Origin: Clostridia bacterium
Lineage (GTDB): Bacteria > Bacillota > Clostridia > Christensenellales > Aristaeellaceae
DNA length: 64,000 nt
Reading direction: 5' to 3'
NCBI GenBank assembly: GCA_017516765.1
Contig: JAFXBE010000039.1
Location: 1-64,000 of the forward strand
The notes under the pieces were generated by a model. The model made no database searches. It worked only from the letters and a program-made list of their open reading frames with translations, and was not told where the DNA came from. Positions 44,981-53,082 of this stretch are shown here, in pieces. The first letter of the stretch is position 1; each line of letters starts with the position of its first letter. A program made the translations under genes and the position numbers.

Positions 44981-45832
44981 TTACGGGGCGTAGATGATAT
45001 CGTCCCGGAGGCGGTAGAGGGTGGCTCCATGCTTTTTGCGGCAGAAGGCATCCACAAACCAGTCGATCTCCTTGACGGCATCGTACTGCACATAGCCGTA
45101 ACGGTCGCCGTTGCGCTTCTCGCCCTTCATGTTGCTGTCGCACCAGCGGACGGTATCGGTCTCGGGATCGTAGTCGGCAATGTAGATCATGCTGTGGGCG
45201 CCTACGCCGTAGTAGTAGTTGGCTGCCATCTGGAAATAGTCGCCCCGCTTGACCTGCTGGAGGAATTCCCGGGCAAGCTGCCGGTTTTCCTCTTTGCTCA
45301 GGCTATCATTATATACGAATTGGGCGGCAATGTAAAATGGGTTGCCATCCGAGGCGGGTACATCCTTCCATTCCACGCCGTAGACCGGCACGGTGCACTC
45401 CTTTTTGGGGCGGTTATCGGGGATGACCAGCTTTACATCGGGAAACTCTGCCATGCGGTACTTGGCGGCGTTCTGCCGGAACAGATAAACCGTGAAGTTC
45501 TTGCACACATAGATATCGCCGCTGTACTGGGCGCGCTGGGCGCGTCCCCCGGTCTGCTCATACTCCAGCTTGGCAAGGGCGATAATGTCGTCGATAAAGG
45601 CATCACGGGCAGACTTGTCCCCCTGGGGAAGCGTTTCTGCGGAGGGGTCGGCTGCCTGTGCGGGATCCGCCGGGGTGGATTCGTCGGTCACGCCCTCGGT
45701 CTGGGAGAGGATCTCGCCATCGCTGTCGGTAACGGTGATGAGCACCTCTGCCGTGGCGCTCAGGCTGAAAAAGACCAGCAGGCAGACCAGCACAAGCGCC
45801 AGTCTGCCGCGAAGGGTTTTGTCGTTGATCAC
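44981..45832 (-). CDS. Secreted amidase/CHAP-like cysteine hydrolase (putative)
   Basis: 283 aa. The signal peptide (LALVLVCLLVFFSLSATAE) is followed by an acidic Pro/Thr linker (about 40-75) and a papain-like domain. Cys110 (DIYVCKNFTVYLF) at the start of a helix, His213 (YGVGAHSMIYIAD) and Asp232/Asn234 (RWCDSNMKG) have the order and spacing of amidase/CHAP enzymes. The same pattern is seen in the dockerin protein at 50595. The likely role is cutting peptidoglycan or a surface peptide. It sits between kduI and apgM, 17 bases after kduI. The catalytic assignment is by pattern only. Confidence 0.65.
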   Translation of the reverse strand: MINDKTLRGRLALVLVCLLVFFSLSATAEVLITVTDSDGEILSQTEGVTDESTPADPAQAADPSAETLPQGDKSARDAFIDDIIALAKLEYEQTGGRAQRAQYSGDIYVCKNFTVYLFRQNAAKYRMAEFPDVKLVIPDNRPKKECTVPVYGVEWKDVPASDGNPFYIAAQFVYNDSLSKEENRQLAREFLQQVKRGDYFQMAANYYYGVGAHSMIYIADYDPETDTVRWCDSNMKGEKRNGDRYGYVQYDAVKEIDWFVDAFCRKKHGATLYRLRDDIIYAP

Positions 45833-45848
45833 AGAGTTTGCTCCTTCT

Positions 45849-46694
45849 TTAGCGCAGCTCGGTGGTGGGGATCACGTCCATATCATCGAAGGCCTGATTC
45901 TCGCCGCCCATCGCCCAGATGAAGGTGTAGTTGCTGGTACCTGCGCCGGCGTGGATGCTCCAGCTGGGGCTGATGACCGCCTGCTCGTTCTGCATAACGA
46001 TGTGGCGGGTCTCGTCGCCCTGACCCATCATGTGGAAGACCACGTTGTTCTCGGGCACTTCGAAGTAGCAGTAGACCTCCATGCGGCGCTCGTGGGTGTG
46101 GGCGGGCATGGTGTTCCACACGCTGCCGGGCTCCAGCACGGTCATGCCCATGGAGAGCTGGCAGGTCTTGAGCACATCGGGGTGGATGAACTGGTTGATA
46201 ACGCGCTTGTTGCTGGTTTCCAGTGCGCCCAGAGGCTTCTTGGCGGCATCCTCGATCTTGATGAGTTTGCTTTCGTAGCTGCAGTGGGCGGGGGCGCTGA
46301 CCATGTAGAACTTGGCGGGCTTGCTGGAATCGCCGCTGGAGAACCACACGTCCTTGACGCCGCGGGTCAGGTAGAGGCAATCCTTGTAGCCCATCTGGTA
46401 GGTCTCGCCGTCGGCGATGACCTGACCCACGCCGCCCAGATTGAAGATGCCGATCTCGCGGCGCTCAAGGAAATACTCGGTGCCGAAGTTCTTCCAGATG
46501 TCGATGCCCTTGTTCAGGGGCACGGTCTCGCCGACGGGCATAACACCCAGGGTGACCATACGGTCCACATGGCTGTAAACGGCGACCACTTCGTTCTTGA
46601 CAAACAGGGTCTCGATGAGGAATTCCTTACGGGTCTCTTCGGTGTTGTAACGCTTGAAATCCACGGGGCTGCAGCTGTAACGGATATCCATCAT
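45849..46694 (-). CDS. kduI: 5-dehydro-4-deoxy-D-glucuronate isomerase
   Basis: 281 aa from ATG 46694 (AAAGGAGGA upstream; a second ATG follows directly). It is a double cupin with the zinc site in AHTHERRMEVYCYFEVPE and the C-terminal SIHAGAGTSNYTFIWAMGGE. DIRYSCSPVDFKRYNTEETR at the N-terminus is the KduI signature. It converts 5-keto-4-deoxyuronate to 3-deoxy-glycerohexo-2,5-diulosonate in breakdown of pectin or glycosaminoglycan disaccharides. kduD and the lyases are not in the window. It links this locus with the GH43 and CE1-type genes as glycan users. Confidence 0.95.
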   Translation of the reverse strand: MMDIRYSCSPVDFKRYNTEETRKEFLIETLFVKNEVVAVYSHVDRMVTLGVMPVGETVPLNKGIDIWKNFGTEYFLERREIGIFNLGGVGQVIADGETYQMGYKDCLYLTRGVKDVWFSSGDSSKPAKFYMVSAPAHCSYESKLIKIEDAAKKPLGALETSNKRVINQFIHPDVLKTCQLSMGMTVLEPGSVWNTMPAHTHERRMEVYCYFEVPENNVVFHMMGQGDETRHIVMQNEQAVISPSWSIHAGAGTSNYTFIWAMGGENQAFDDMDVIPTTELR

Positions 46695-46765
46695 GGTTGT
46701 ATGTTCCTCCTTTGCATTGTGGAAGGGTTGTATTACGGTTGGCGCACGGCTTGCGCATCGTCTTC

Positions 46766-46794
46766 ATGATAGCACATCGGGGGAGAAAAAAACA
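46766..46794 (-). promoter_or_regulatory. Possible promoter of the kduI operon
   Basis: Minus strand GTGC-TATCAT (-10 at 46766-46771) fits the extended -10 pattern of the window, but the -35 region (TGTTTT) is weak. Confidence 0.4.
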
Positions 46795-46870
46795 GTTTGG
46801 TTTTAGGTTTTTACATGGGGATATCGGATATGTTTTCTGTTTTGAGTGTGTGCAAACGGCGGTTCTTTCG

Positions 46871-46899
46871 TTTACAATCTATTGCACTTTCTGTATACT
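46871..46899 (+). promoter_or_regulatory. Promoter of the membrane protein gene at 46949
   Basis: TTTACA (46871-46876), 17 bases, TATACT (46894-46899). Confidence 0.7.
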
Positions 46900-46948
46900 G
46901 TATATGCACCGGGGCATTGAGCATACCGGGGAAACGGAGGCTGCGAAG

Positions 46949-47584
46949 ATGAAGAAAACGAACAGGGGTGTTATTGCGGCAGGGCTGTGCCTGCTGGTGT
47001 ACCTCATCAACGAGCTGGTAATGATGATCGGGTATCTGCGTATGCACTATTTGCTGGTTTCGGATGCCGGGCTGTCGGCGCAGGTTCTGGAAGCTGCCAA
47101 CCTGAGCTTTGCCCCCACGCTGATCTCCTCTGTTGTGCGGGTGCTGATCTATCTGCTGCTGGTGCTGTACTGCTTCCGTCTGCATGGCAGCAGGATCGGC
47201 GCAGGGCTCTTTGTCCTTGCCTTTTTGCTGGAAGCTGCCCGTAGCGGACGGATGTTCGTTGACAACATCAGCAATGGCTTTGTGAACATGGATACGGTGT
47301 GCCTTGCGCTTATGCTTGTCTTCTGCCTTGCCATGGTGCTGCTGAAGGCCGTCCGAAGCAAGCTCATCTGGGGGCTGGGCGGCATCGCGCTGGGGATTCA
47401 CCTGCTGCTGACGATTGCGGACGCGGTTGCGGACATCAGCATCATGCTCCGGAACCAACCCATCGCCTCGATCCCGTGGTGGTTGCAGATCGTCACATGG
47501 GGTTTGGCATTGTGCCGGATCGCCGGCTTTTTCCTGCTTTGGCGGCAGGAAAGACCTGTGCCGCCCGAACCCACGCCCGAATAA
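46949..47584 (+). CDS. Six-helix integral membrane protein of unknown function
   Basis: 211 aa from ATG 46949 (CGGAGG upstream). Six hydrophobic segments are visible (for example GVIAAGLCLLVYLINELVMM, VVRVLIYLLLVLYCF, LALMLVFCLAMVLL, WLQIVTWGLALCRIAGFFLL). Short basic loops are visible and the C-terminus is Pro-rich (RPVPPEPTPE). I see no catalytic or transport motif and do not recognise the family. It is monocistronic with its own promoter, diverging from kduI. Confidence 0.75.
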   Translation: MKKTNRGVIAAGLCLLVYLINELVMMIGYLRMHYLLVSDAGLSAQVLEAANLSFAPTLISSVVRVLIYLLLVLYCFRLHGSRIGAGLFVLAFLLEAARSGRMFVDNISNGFVNMDTVCLALMLVFCLAMVLLKAVRSKLIWGLGGIALGIHLLLTIADAVADISIMLRNQPIASIPWWLQIVTWGLALCRIAGFFLLWRQERPVPPEPTPE

Positions 47585-47727
47585 ACTTTTTGGCTGCTGC
47601 GGCTTCCCGGCTGCGGCAGTTTTTTTGTGCGTTTCTTTGTGAATGGGTTTTCGCCGCCGGATGCATTTGGATATTTTTTGCTTAACCTCGTTACAGCCGG
47701 GACATACCGGGCAGCCCCCATCCGTGC

Positions 47728-47733
47728 TATAAT
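47728..47733 (+). promoter_or_regulatory. Extended -10 in front of the esterase gene
   Basis: GTGC-TATAAT, 48 bases before the start codon. No good -35 is seen at the expected distance. Confidence 0.5.
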
Positions 47734-47780
47734 GAACAAAACAACGTTACCCAACTGACACAGAACGGAGGATGACCCCC

Positions 47781-48854
47781 ATGAAAAAGCAATGGCCTCT
47801 GGATACCGCGGTTTCCTTTGACCCCTACGCCGGCGAACCCAACCGGGACGGCGACCAGGGTTACGAAATTCTGGAGGGCGGCAAGGTGTTTTTCCGCATC
47901 AAGGCCCCCAATGCCAAGGAAGTAGCCATCGACCAGTTCGGCAACCTGCAGCCCCTGACCAAAGTGGATGAGGAAATGTGGGAAGGCACCGTCACCTTCG
48001 GCGAAGGCTTTAAGTATTTCTTCCTGAAGATCGACGGCGCGGATGTGCTCAACCCCTATCTGCCCATCGGCTACGGCTGCTGCCGCCCCATGAACTTTGT
48101 GGATATTCCCGTGACCGGCGAGGACTGGGACGGGCTGGAGGGCATCCCCCACGGCAGCGCTGCCCGGCATTACTACCCCTCCACCGTGACCGGCAAGGTG
48201 GAAAGCTGCCTGGTGTACCTGCCGCCCCGTTTTGACGGCGCAAAGAAGTACCCGGTGCTCTACCTGCAGCACGGCTACGGCGAAAACGAGACCGGCTGGG
48301 TATATCAGGGGCATCTGCTGCGCATTGCCGACCAACTGCTCAGCAAGGGCGAGATGCAGGAAATGATCATCGTCATGGGCAACGGCATGACCCAGATCAA
48401 CTTTGCCGAAAGCGGACGCATGCTCTTCCCCGAGGTGCTGCTGAAGGATCTGATCCCCTATATCGAGAGCAATTTCAACGTATACACCGACAAGTGGCAC
48501 CGCGCCATGGCGGGGCTGAGCATGGGCAGCTACCAGACCAGCATCGTTACCCTCAGCAACCCCGATCTGTTCGGTTATGCGGGCGTGTTCAGCGGCTTTC
48601 TGCGCTTCCCCCGGGGCGGCGAGGAAAAGCATCTGGCGCTTTTGGACGACAGCGAGAAGTTCAATGAGAGCTTCAAGGTGTTCTACCGCGCCATGGGCAC
48701 CGAAGACCAGTTCTACGGCAGCTTTGCCGCCGATGACGAGATGCTGGCGGATAAGAATGTGAATATGATCCGCCGCACCTTCCCCGGCGGGCACGACTGG
48801 AGCGTATGGCGCCGGTGTATTCACGATTTCCTGCCCATGATCTTCAAGGATTGA
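47781..48854 (+). CDS. CE1-type (feruloyl/acetyl-xylan) esterase family protein
   Basis: 357 aa. The start is ATG 47781, 9 bases after ACGGAGG; ATG 47772 overlaps that site. The first 115 residues form an immunoglobulin-like E-set domain (VFFRIKAPNAKEVAIDQFGN), common at the N-terminus of this family. The alpha/beta-hydrolase domain has LYLQHGYGENETGW, the nucleophile Ser in MAGLSMGSYQTSI, and the His in FPGGHDWSVWRRCIHDFLP. There is no signal peptide, so it would act on imported feruloylated or acetylated oligosaccharides. It is monocistronic. Confidence 0.9.
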   Translation: MKKQWPLDTAVSFDPYAGEPNRDGDQGYEILEGGKVFFRIKAPNAKEVAIDQFGNLQPLTKVDEEMWEGTVTFGEGFKYFFLKIDGADVLNPYLPIGYGCCRPMNFVDIPVTGEDWDGLEGIPHGSAARHYYPSTVTGKVESCLVYLPPRFDGAKKYPVLYLQHGYGENETGWVYQGHLLRIADQLLSKGEMQEMIIVMGNGMTQINFAESGRMLFPEVLLKDLIPYIESNFNVYTDKWHRAMAGLSMGSYQTSIVTLSNPDLFGYAGVFSGFLRFPRGGEEKHLALLDDSEKFNESFKVFYRAMGTEDQFYGSFAADDEMLADKNVNMIRRTFPGGHDWSVWRRCIHDFLPMIFKD

Positions 48855-48872
48855 CGGGTGGAGATAAAGCGT

Positions 48873-48908
48873 CCCCCCTCCGCGTGGCGGAGGGGGGATT
48901 TGTTTGGG
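48873..48908 (+). terminator. Terminator of the esterase gene
   Basis: An 11-bp stem CCCCCCTCCGC with GCGGAGGGGGG (48887-48897) and a 3-nt loop are followed by ATTTGTTT. Confidence 0.85.
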
Positions 48909-48924
48909 GGAACTGCAAAAGGTG

Positions 48925-48965
48925 CAAATCACAAAAGGGGATGCGGAACCGATCCGCATCCCCTT
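48925..48965 (-). terminator. Terminator of the cohesin-like operon
   Basis: A 13-bp stem (AAGGGGATGCGGA at 48935-48947 with 48953-48965) is followed on the minus strand by TTGTGATTTG. Confidence 0.75.
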
Positions 48966-48978
48966 CGTTTATGTGTGG

Positions 48979-50574
48979 TTAATCCATCAGAGACTTCAGC
49001 TCTTCCACATGCTGCTTATACGCTTCGGTTGCATAGGGAAAGCTGTCCAGTCCGCGTGCATCTTCACGATACAGGGCGAGACCGTTGAAGTACAGGAGCA
49101 CCTTCGTATCGCCGCCCAGCTGCTCGTCAATGCTGATCGCCTCACCGAGGGTGTAGCCGGTCAGCTGGCTTTCTTCCAGCGTGGTAACAGAAGCCAGATC
49201 CTCAAAGAAGGTGAAGAAATCCCTCTTCATTACTACCCGTTTGCTTGCTTCGTAGGTCACCGTCACCTTACCATCGGCTACATTCACGGTAAGCGTACCG
49301 ATTACGTGCTTGTTGGCTGCAATAAGGTCAATGGTCTGCTCGCCGTCAACGGACAGATCCACAGGCGTGAACATGTACCATTCATCGGTGAGATCGCCTT
49401 CATCGCGGAAACGGATGCCAGCGGTGGTGACTGTTCTATTCTTCCACTTGGCAAAAGGGATCACCTTGCTGTCAACCGTTGCATTGCAGACAGAGCAATA
49501 CTTTTCCTTCAAGCCATCGATGCCATCGGTTGCTTCCTTTACGGTCACCCAGTCGCCAGGCTTGTGACCCAGAGCGGCGATTTCTTCGGTCTTGGTAACG
49601 TCGCCGCACACGGTGCAGGTGTAGGTCTTTACGCCCTTTTCGGTGCAGGTGGCTTTCGTAGTTTCCTTACCGCCGTCGTCCTTGTGACCCAGAGCGGCGA
49701 TTTCTTCGGTCTTGGTAACGTCGCCGCACACGGTGCAGGTGTAGGTCTTTACGCCCTTTTCGGTGCAGGTGGGAGCCTTGGTTTCCTTACCGCCGTCGTC
49801 CTTATGACCGGAAGCGGCGATTTCTTCGGTCTTGAGCACCGTCTGGCACACGGTGCAGGTATGGGTCTTTACGCCCTTTTCGGTGCAGGTAGCTGCTTTG
49901 GTTTCCTTGCCGCCGTCGGTCTTGTGACCGGTTGCGGGCAGCACCTGCTTTTCAAGCTCTTTGCCGCACACAGAGCATACACCGGTGGTGTATCCATCTT
50001 CAGTGCAGGTGGGGTTTACCGTTTCGCCATTGGCTGTGGTATGACCCTTGGCAGCGATGGCTTCTGTCTTGGTTTCACCGCACTGGGTGCAGGTGAAGGT
50101 CTTCACACCGGCGGTCTCGCAGGTAGCAGCGGTGGTTTCGGTGCCGTTGTCCCAGGTGTGAGTGCAGGTGGGGGCGGGGATGGTTACTGTAGTACCGCCG
50201 GAGACGCTTACGCCCGTAGCCGAAACACTAATTGTGTAGTCCCCTGCTGGTGCACTATTACTTACTTTGTAAGTTACAGTTCCAACAACACCTGTTGGCA
50301 AGGGACTAATAAAGTCAGAAGACATTACCGAAAAGCCTGCGCCATCCCGTTGTGGCGGTGTAGCCATTACGCCGCCCATAGTAACTACCGCTTTCTGAAA
50401 AATCAAAACGCTGTCATTACTTGCATTTACATAAATATCAGCAGAAGCACTGTTACTGGATGTGATCTTTACATTAACTGTAACAGTATCGCCAGGCGCA
50501 TACTCCTTAGCGTATACAACGGACACAACGCTCAAAAGAACCAAACAGAGACAAAACGCAACTATCTTTTTCAT
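48979..50574 (-). CDS. Secreted cohesin-like protein with Cys-pair repeats
   Basis: 531 aa from ATG 50574 (AAAGGAA upstream). A signal peptide (KKIVAFCLCLVLLSVVSVVYA) is followed by a cohesin-type beta sandwich at about 24-130 (YAPGDTVTVNVKI, VVGTVTYKVSNSAPAGDYTI). About six Cys-pair repeats of 40 residues follow (TCTEKGVKTYTCTVCGD, KTEEIAALGHKDDGGKE). The remaining 150 residues are a further domain of unknown type. No anchor is visible at the C-terminus. Cohesins bind dockerins, and the gene just upstream (20 bases away) encodes a dockerin, so the two products are likely partners. The DNA is AT-richer than its surroundings in the cohesin part, but the Cys repeats are GC-rich. Confidence 0.72.
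   Translation of the reverse strand: MKKIVAFCLCLVLLSVVSVVYAKEYAPGDTVTVNVKITSSNSASADIYVNASNDSVLIFQKAVVTMGGVMATPPQRDGAGFSVMSSDFISPLPTGVVGTVTYKVSNSAPAGDYTISVSATGVSVSGGTTVTIPAPTCTHTWDNGTETTAATCETAGVKTFTCTQCGETKTEAIAAKGHTTANGETVNPTCTEDGYTTGVCSVCGKELEKQVLPATGHKTDGGKETKAATCTEKGVKTHTCTVCQTVLKTEEIAASGHKDDGGKETKAPTCTEKGVKTYTCTVCGDVTKTEEIAALGHKDDGGKETTKATCTEKGVKTYTCTVCGDVTKTEEIAALGHKPGDWVTVKEATDGIDGLKEKYCSVCNATVDSKVIPFAKWKNRTVTTAGIRFRDEGDLTDEWYMFTPVDLSVDGEQTIDLIAANKHVIGTLTVNVADGKVTVTYEASKRVVMKRDFFTFFEDLASVTTLEESQLTGYTLGEAISIDEQLGGDTKVLLYFNGLALYREDARGLDSFPYATEAYKQHVEELKSLMD
49558..49920 (-). repeat. 120-bp tandem repeats in the cohesin-like gene
   Basis: Period 120 bp (40 codons). The 90 bases at 49561-49650 and 49681-49770 are identical, and a third unit around 49801-49890 is close. 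They encode the TEKGVKTYTCTVCGDVTKTE repeat. Confidence 0.85.
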
Positions 50575-50594
50575 AAGTCCATTCCTTTCTTTAT

Positions 50595-52361
50595 CTATAC
50601 AAGTTCTACATCAAATCCAGAAATGTGCTGCATAATTCTCAGCGCATCTGCTGTATTGACTTCACCATCACCGTTGCAATCAGCATTTCTCATATTAGGA
50701 TATACATCGAATCCTGAAACGTATTGCATGATCATCAGTGCATCTGCCGTATTTGCTGCGCCATCCTCGTTTGCATCACCCGGTACACGTGCACCAATAT
50801 CACCGGCGGGCGGTTCCTCTTCTCCACCGGGCGGTTCGGGGGTAGGTACTGTTTCCAACGTTCCCGGATTGCCAACGGTAAAGTCGCTGGAAACAAAATT
50901 GTATTCATTGCCGAACTTGAAGGTCTTGCCTTCGTAGGTAAAGCCGAACTGTGCATTCAACTCATAGCGGTACCAGCCGGTAGATCCATTCAACTTTCTG
51001 ACCAGCACGATGCTGTCCATCGTTTTGCCATCAATTTTGGTATTCTCCAAATTGATGGTGCGCGTACTGACGGCGGGCTTCAATGTGCACGGCGAGCCGG
51101 TAGCGCTTACGTCTTTTTCCGTTTCTCGGTCAATGACGCGGGCAGTCAGGCTCAGGAAGGGAACATCCGCTTTTACATCGCCCTTAAACAGGAAACCATA
51201 AGACGATGTTACCTTGATATCGCCTTGGGGATAAGTGGTGGAATGGGACGGCTTGGTGACATGGGATACAAAATCCATGTTCTGAACATCGGCACCCTTA
51301 TCATAGAAATTAAGGAAACTGCCATCTGCCAGTTCTGCCCAGACATTACCGTAGGAATTGGTTACAAAACTCTTTACCTTAAAGCTTTCTCCAGCCGGAT
51401 AAGTTTTTGCCTTGTCAGAGTCGGAATAAGGAGCGATACGGGCTGTTTGATCCTTCTTGTTTTTGAAGTTGGCAGACAGCGAGAACAGATCGCTGTATTC
51501 CCATACCGTTACATCGCCTTCCCAAACAAAGCCACCGCTTGCAATTTTGTACCATGTGTTGCCATGCTTATTTTTCACTGCACCGACAATCTTCACAGTA
51601 TTGCCTTTGGGAACAGAATCGCTTTTATCATTGCTGTTTTCATAGGGCTTTTCTTTAACGTAGCACTGGTCTTCGCCAGATGCAGGCTTTATACTCACAC
51701 CAATCCGTTTTTTGTTATCGACGGTGGTATAGTCCTGAGTAAACGTCGGTGCATCTTGCCAATAAATATACTTAATGTATTTTTTTCCATAACTCGCTAT
51801 CTTTGCCCAGGTGTGATAGACAATTCGCGTGTTACCTTTGCCATTATAGTTGCCCTCATAAAAGTAACCGCCATTTCCATCACTGCCCAATGCCAAAAAC
51901 AGCATGGTATGACCGGTTCCGCCATCACTTGCATCAGGTGTTGATACTGCATCTATTCTCAGTACGGCACCGGGTTTGGTTTGAGCGAAAAACTTCTTCA
52001 AATTCGCTTCGGTACACAATCTTTCATCTGCAGAAAGATTACGCAGCAGATTATTCTTTGTGGCTGAATTCCGGTAATAGAAATCTGTTCCCCAGATTTT
52101 TTTATAGATTGCCGCCGTATATCCCCAACAGCACTGATGTTTTCCGCTTCCTACAGCAGAATTATTACATGTCAGATTTGTATTTGCGGTTTTTACCGCA
52201 GTGGAGTGCGAAACACAATCTGCAGTTATTGTTGCGTTACCAACCTTGAAAGATGTCTCCGCCTTCGCCTTCGGCGCATACCCCACAACGCCGAACATCA
52301 GCACCGCAACCAGCAGAGTCGCCAGACACTGGGACAGCAAACAATGCTTCCTTCCACACAT
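50595..52361 (-). CDS. Secreted dockerin protein with amidase-like and SH3-like domains
   Basis: 588 aa. The start is ATG 52361, 8 bases after GAGGAG; the ATG two codons earlier is too close, and longer starts lie in the promoter. A signal peptide (about 1-35) precedes an amidase/CHAP-like domain: Cys77/Cys78 in GKHQCCWGYTAAIY, His151 in GGTGHTMLFLAL and Glu169/Asn171 in FYEGNYNG. Two SH3-like repeats follow (PKGNTVKIVGAVKNKHGNTW, PAGESFKVKSFVTNSYGNVW), then a beta-rich region, a Pro/Glu linker and a type I-like dockerin (about 528-588). The dockerin has two calcium loops, DANEDGAANTADALMIMQY and DCNGDGEVNTADALRIMQH. It probably docks onto a cohesin, such as the next gene's product. Confidence 0.85.
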   Translation of the reverse strand: MCGRKHCLLSQCLATLLVAVLMFGVVGYAPKAKAETSFKVGNATITADCVSHSTAVKTANTNLTCNNSAVGSGKHQCCWGYTAAIYKKIWGTDFYYRNSATKNNLLRNLSADERLCTEANLKKFFAQTKPGAVLRIDAVSTPDASDGGTGHTMLFLALGSDGNGGYFYEGNYNGKGNTRIVYHTWAKIASYGKKYIKYIYWQDAPTFTQDYTTVDNKKRIGVSIKPASGEDQCYVKEKPYENSNDKSDSVPKGNTVKIVGAVKNKHGNTWYKIASGGFVWEGDVTVWEYSDLFSLSANFKNKKDQTARIAPYSDSDKAKTYPAGESFKVKSFVTNSYGNVWAELADGSFLNFYDKGADVQNMDFVSHVTKPSHSTTYPQGDIKVTSSYGFLFKGDVKADVPFLSLTARVIDRETEKDVSATGSPCTLKPAVSTRTINLENTKIDGKTMDSIVLVRKLNGSTGWYRYELNAQFGFTYEGKTFKFGNEYNFVSSDFTVGNPGTLETVPTPEPPGGEEEPPAGDIGARVPGDANEDGAANTADALMIMQYVSGFDVYPNMRNADCNGDGEVNTADALRIMQHISGFDVELV

Positions 52362-52384
52362 ATTCATCTCTCCTCTCAGCAACA

Positions 52385-52442
52385 AATACAACATATGTTG
52401 TATTTCTGGCAACACTATACAACATACGTTGTATTCTGTCAA
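52385..52442 (-). promoter_or_regulatory. Promoter of the dockerin operon with two palindromic operators
   Basis: Minus strand TTGACA (52437-52442), 17 bases, TATAGT (52414-52419). Operator 1, ATACAACATACGTTGTAT (52417-52434), fills the spacer and touches the -10. Operator 2, AATACAACATATGTTGTATT (52385-52404), is a perfect 20-bp palindrome. The centres are 31 bp apart, three helical turns. Confidence 0.85.
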
Positions 52443-52470
52443 TACGAAATCATGAAGGAGATGGAAAATT

Positions 52471-52710
52471 TTGCATTACCCGAGACTGCGGGATTTACGC
52501 GAGGATCACGACATGACACAGGACGAACTGGTTGCCAAGCTTGGGATGCACAAAACCACCTACACCAATTACGAACAGGGGAAAAGAGAGATCCCCTTTC
52601 AGCTGGTCATCCGGCTGGCAAAGCTCTACAATGTAAGTCTGGATTATATTGCCGGGCTGTCCTCCACGCCAAAGCCGCTGTTTTTTTCAAACATCTACAG
52701 CAAAAAATGA
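52471..52710 (+). CDS. XRE-family repressor divergent from the dockerin operon
   Basis: 79 aa from TTG 52471, 10 bases after AAGGAG; the nearby ATG is in another frame. It is one helix-turn-helix domain: LRDLREDHDMTQDELVAKLG, then HKTTYTNYEQGKREIPFQLV and LAKLYNVSLDYIAGLS, the SinR/Xre type. It is divergent from the dockerin operon, with the ACAACATATGTTGT-type operators between them, so it is probably the regulator of both. The signal that relieves repression is unknown. Confidence 0.85.
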   Translation: MHYPRLRDLREDHDMTQDELVAKLGMHKTTYTNYEQGKREIPFQLVIRLAKLYNVSLDYIAGLSSTPKPLFFSNIYSKK

Positions 52711-52746
52711 GTTGTTTTCCACCTTACGGAAGACAGCTCGTTTTTG
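52709..52746 (+). terminator. Terminator of the XRE gene
   Basis: The stem GAGTTGTTTTCC with GGAAGACAGCTC (two G-U pairs) is followed by GTTTTTG. The 5' arm overlaps the stop codon. Confidence 0.75.
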
Positions 52747-52765
52747 TTTCGGAGATTATTGTTCC

Positions 52766-52953
52766 GGCACCCTCAGCCAGCTTCGCTGACAGCTCCCTCC
52801 TGCGGAAGGAGCCTTTTCGGCTGGCTGATTCCTAACGAACCGGCCAAGAGAACAAAACACTACCAAAGGGGCCGTCAGACCACCCCGGCAACTGTCAATT
52901 CCATAAAGCCCCTTCTTCAGAGGGAGCTCCCGGCGAAGAAGTGTTAGGGTGCC
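52766..52953. mobile_element. MITE-like element with imperfect terminal inverted repeats
   Basis: The 188-bp non-coding segment begins GGCACCCT and ends AGGGTGCC. The two ends stay complementary further in: CTTCGC-N-ACAGCTCCCTC-N-GAAGGAGCC at the left matches the reverse of the right end, with mismatches. Hairpins lie inside. No transposase is encoded. The rest of the 52711-53082 gap holds only the XRE terminator and the next promoter. Confidence 0.55.
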
Positions 52954-53019
52954 TCGACACGGGACTCGCCCCCGCCCACTCTTCCTTTTGTCCTAGCTTT
53001 GTTCCTCCCCTTTCACACA

Positions 53020-53047
53020 TTGACTTTCCATGAACAAGCGGTATAAT
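53020..53047 (+). promoter_or_regulatory. Promoter of the oxidoreductase operon
   Basis: TTGACT (53020-53025), 16 bases, TATAAT (53042-53047), 36 bases before the start codon. Confidence 0.75.
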
Positions 53048-53082
53048 AAACTGCGTATACACTCATCAAAGGAGGTATCGGT

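Noticed and set aside
43649-45922. Long plus-strand frame opposite apgM and the amidase-like gene
   Set aside because: It runs across two real genes and their spacer, with low-complexity Gly/His/Val-rich translation: a codon-bias shadow.
49558-49920. Regular repeats considered as a CRISPR array
   Set aside because: They are 120-bp in-frame coding repeats (40 residues each with Cys pairs), without spacer variation of CRISPR size.
50724-51944. Plus-strand frame opposite the dockerin gene
   Set aside because: The minus strand encodes a protein with signal peptide, amidase-like, SH3-like and dockerin domains; the plus frame has no domain or ribosome site.
52137-52835. Plus-strand frame overlapping the XRE gene in another phase
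   Set aside because: The helix-turn-helix domain is in the other frame; this one crosses the operator region and the MITE-like segment.
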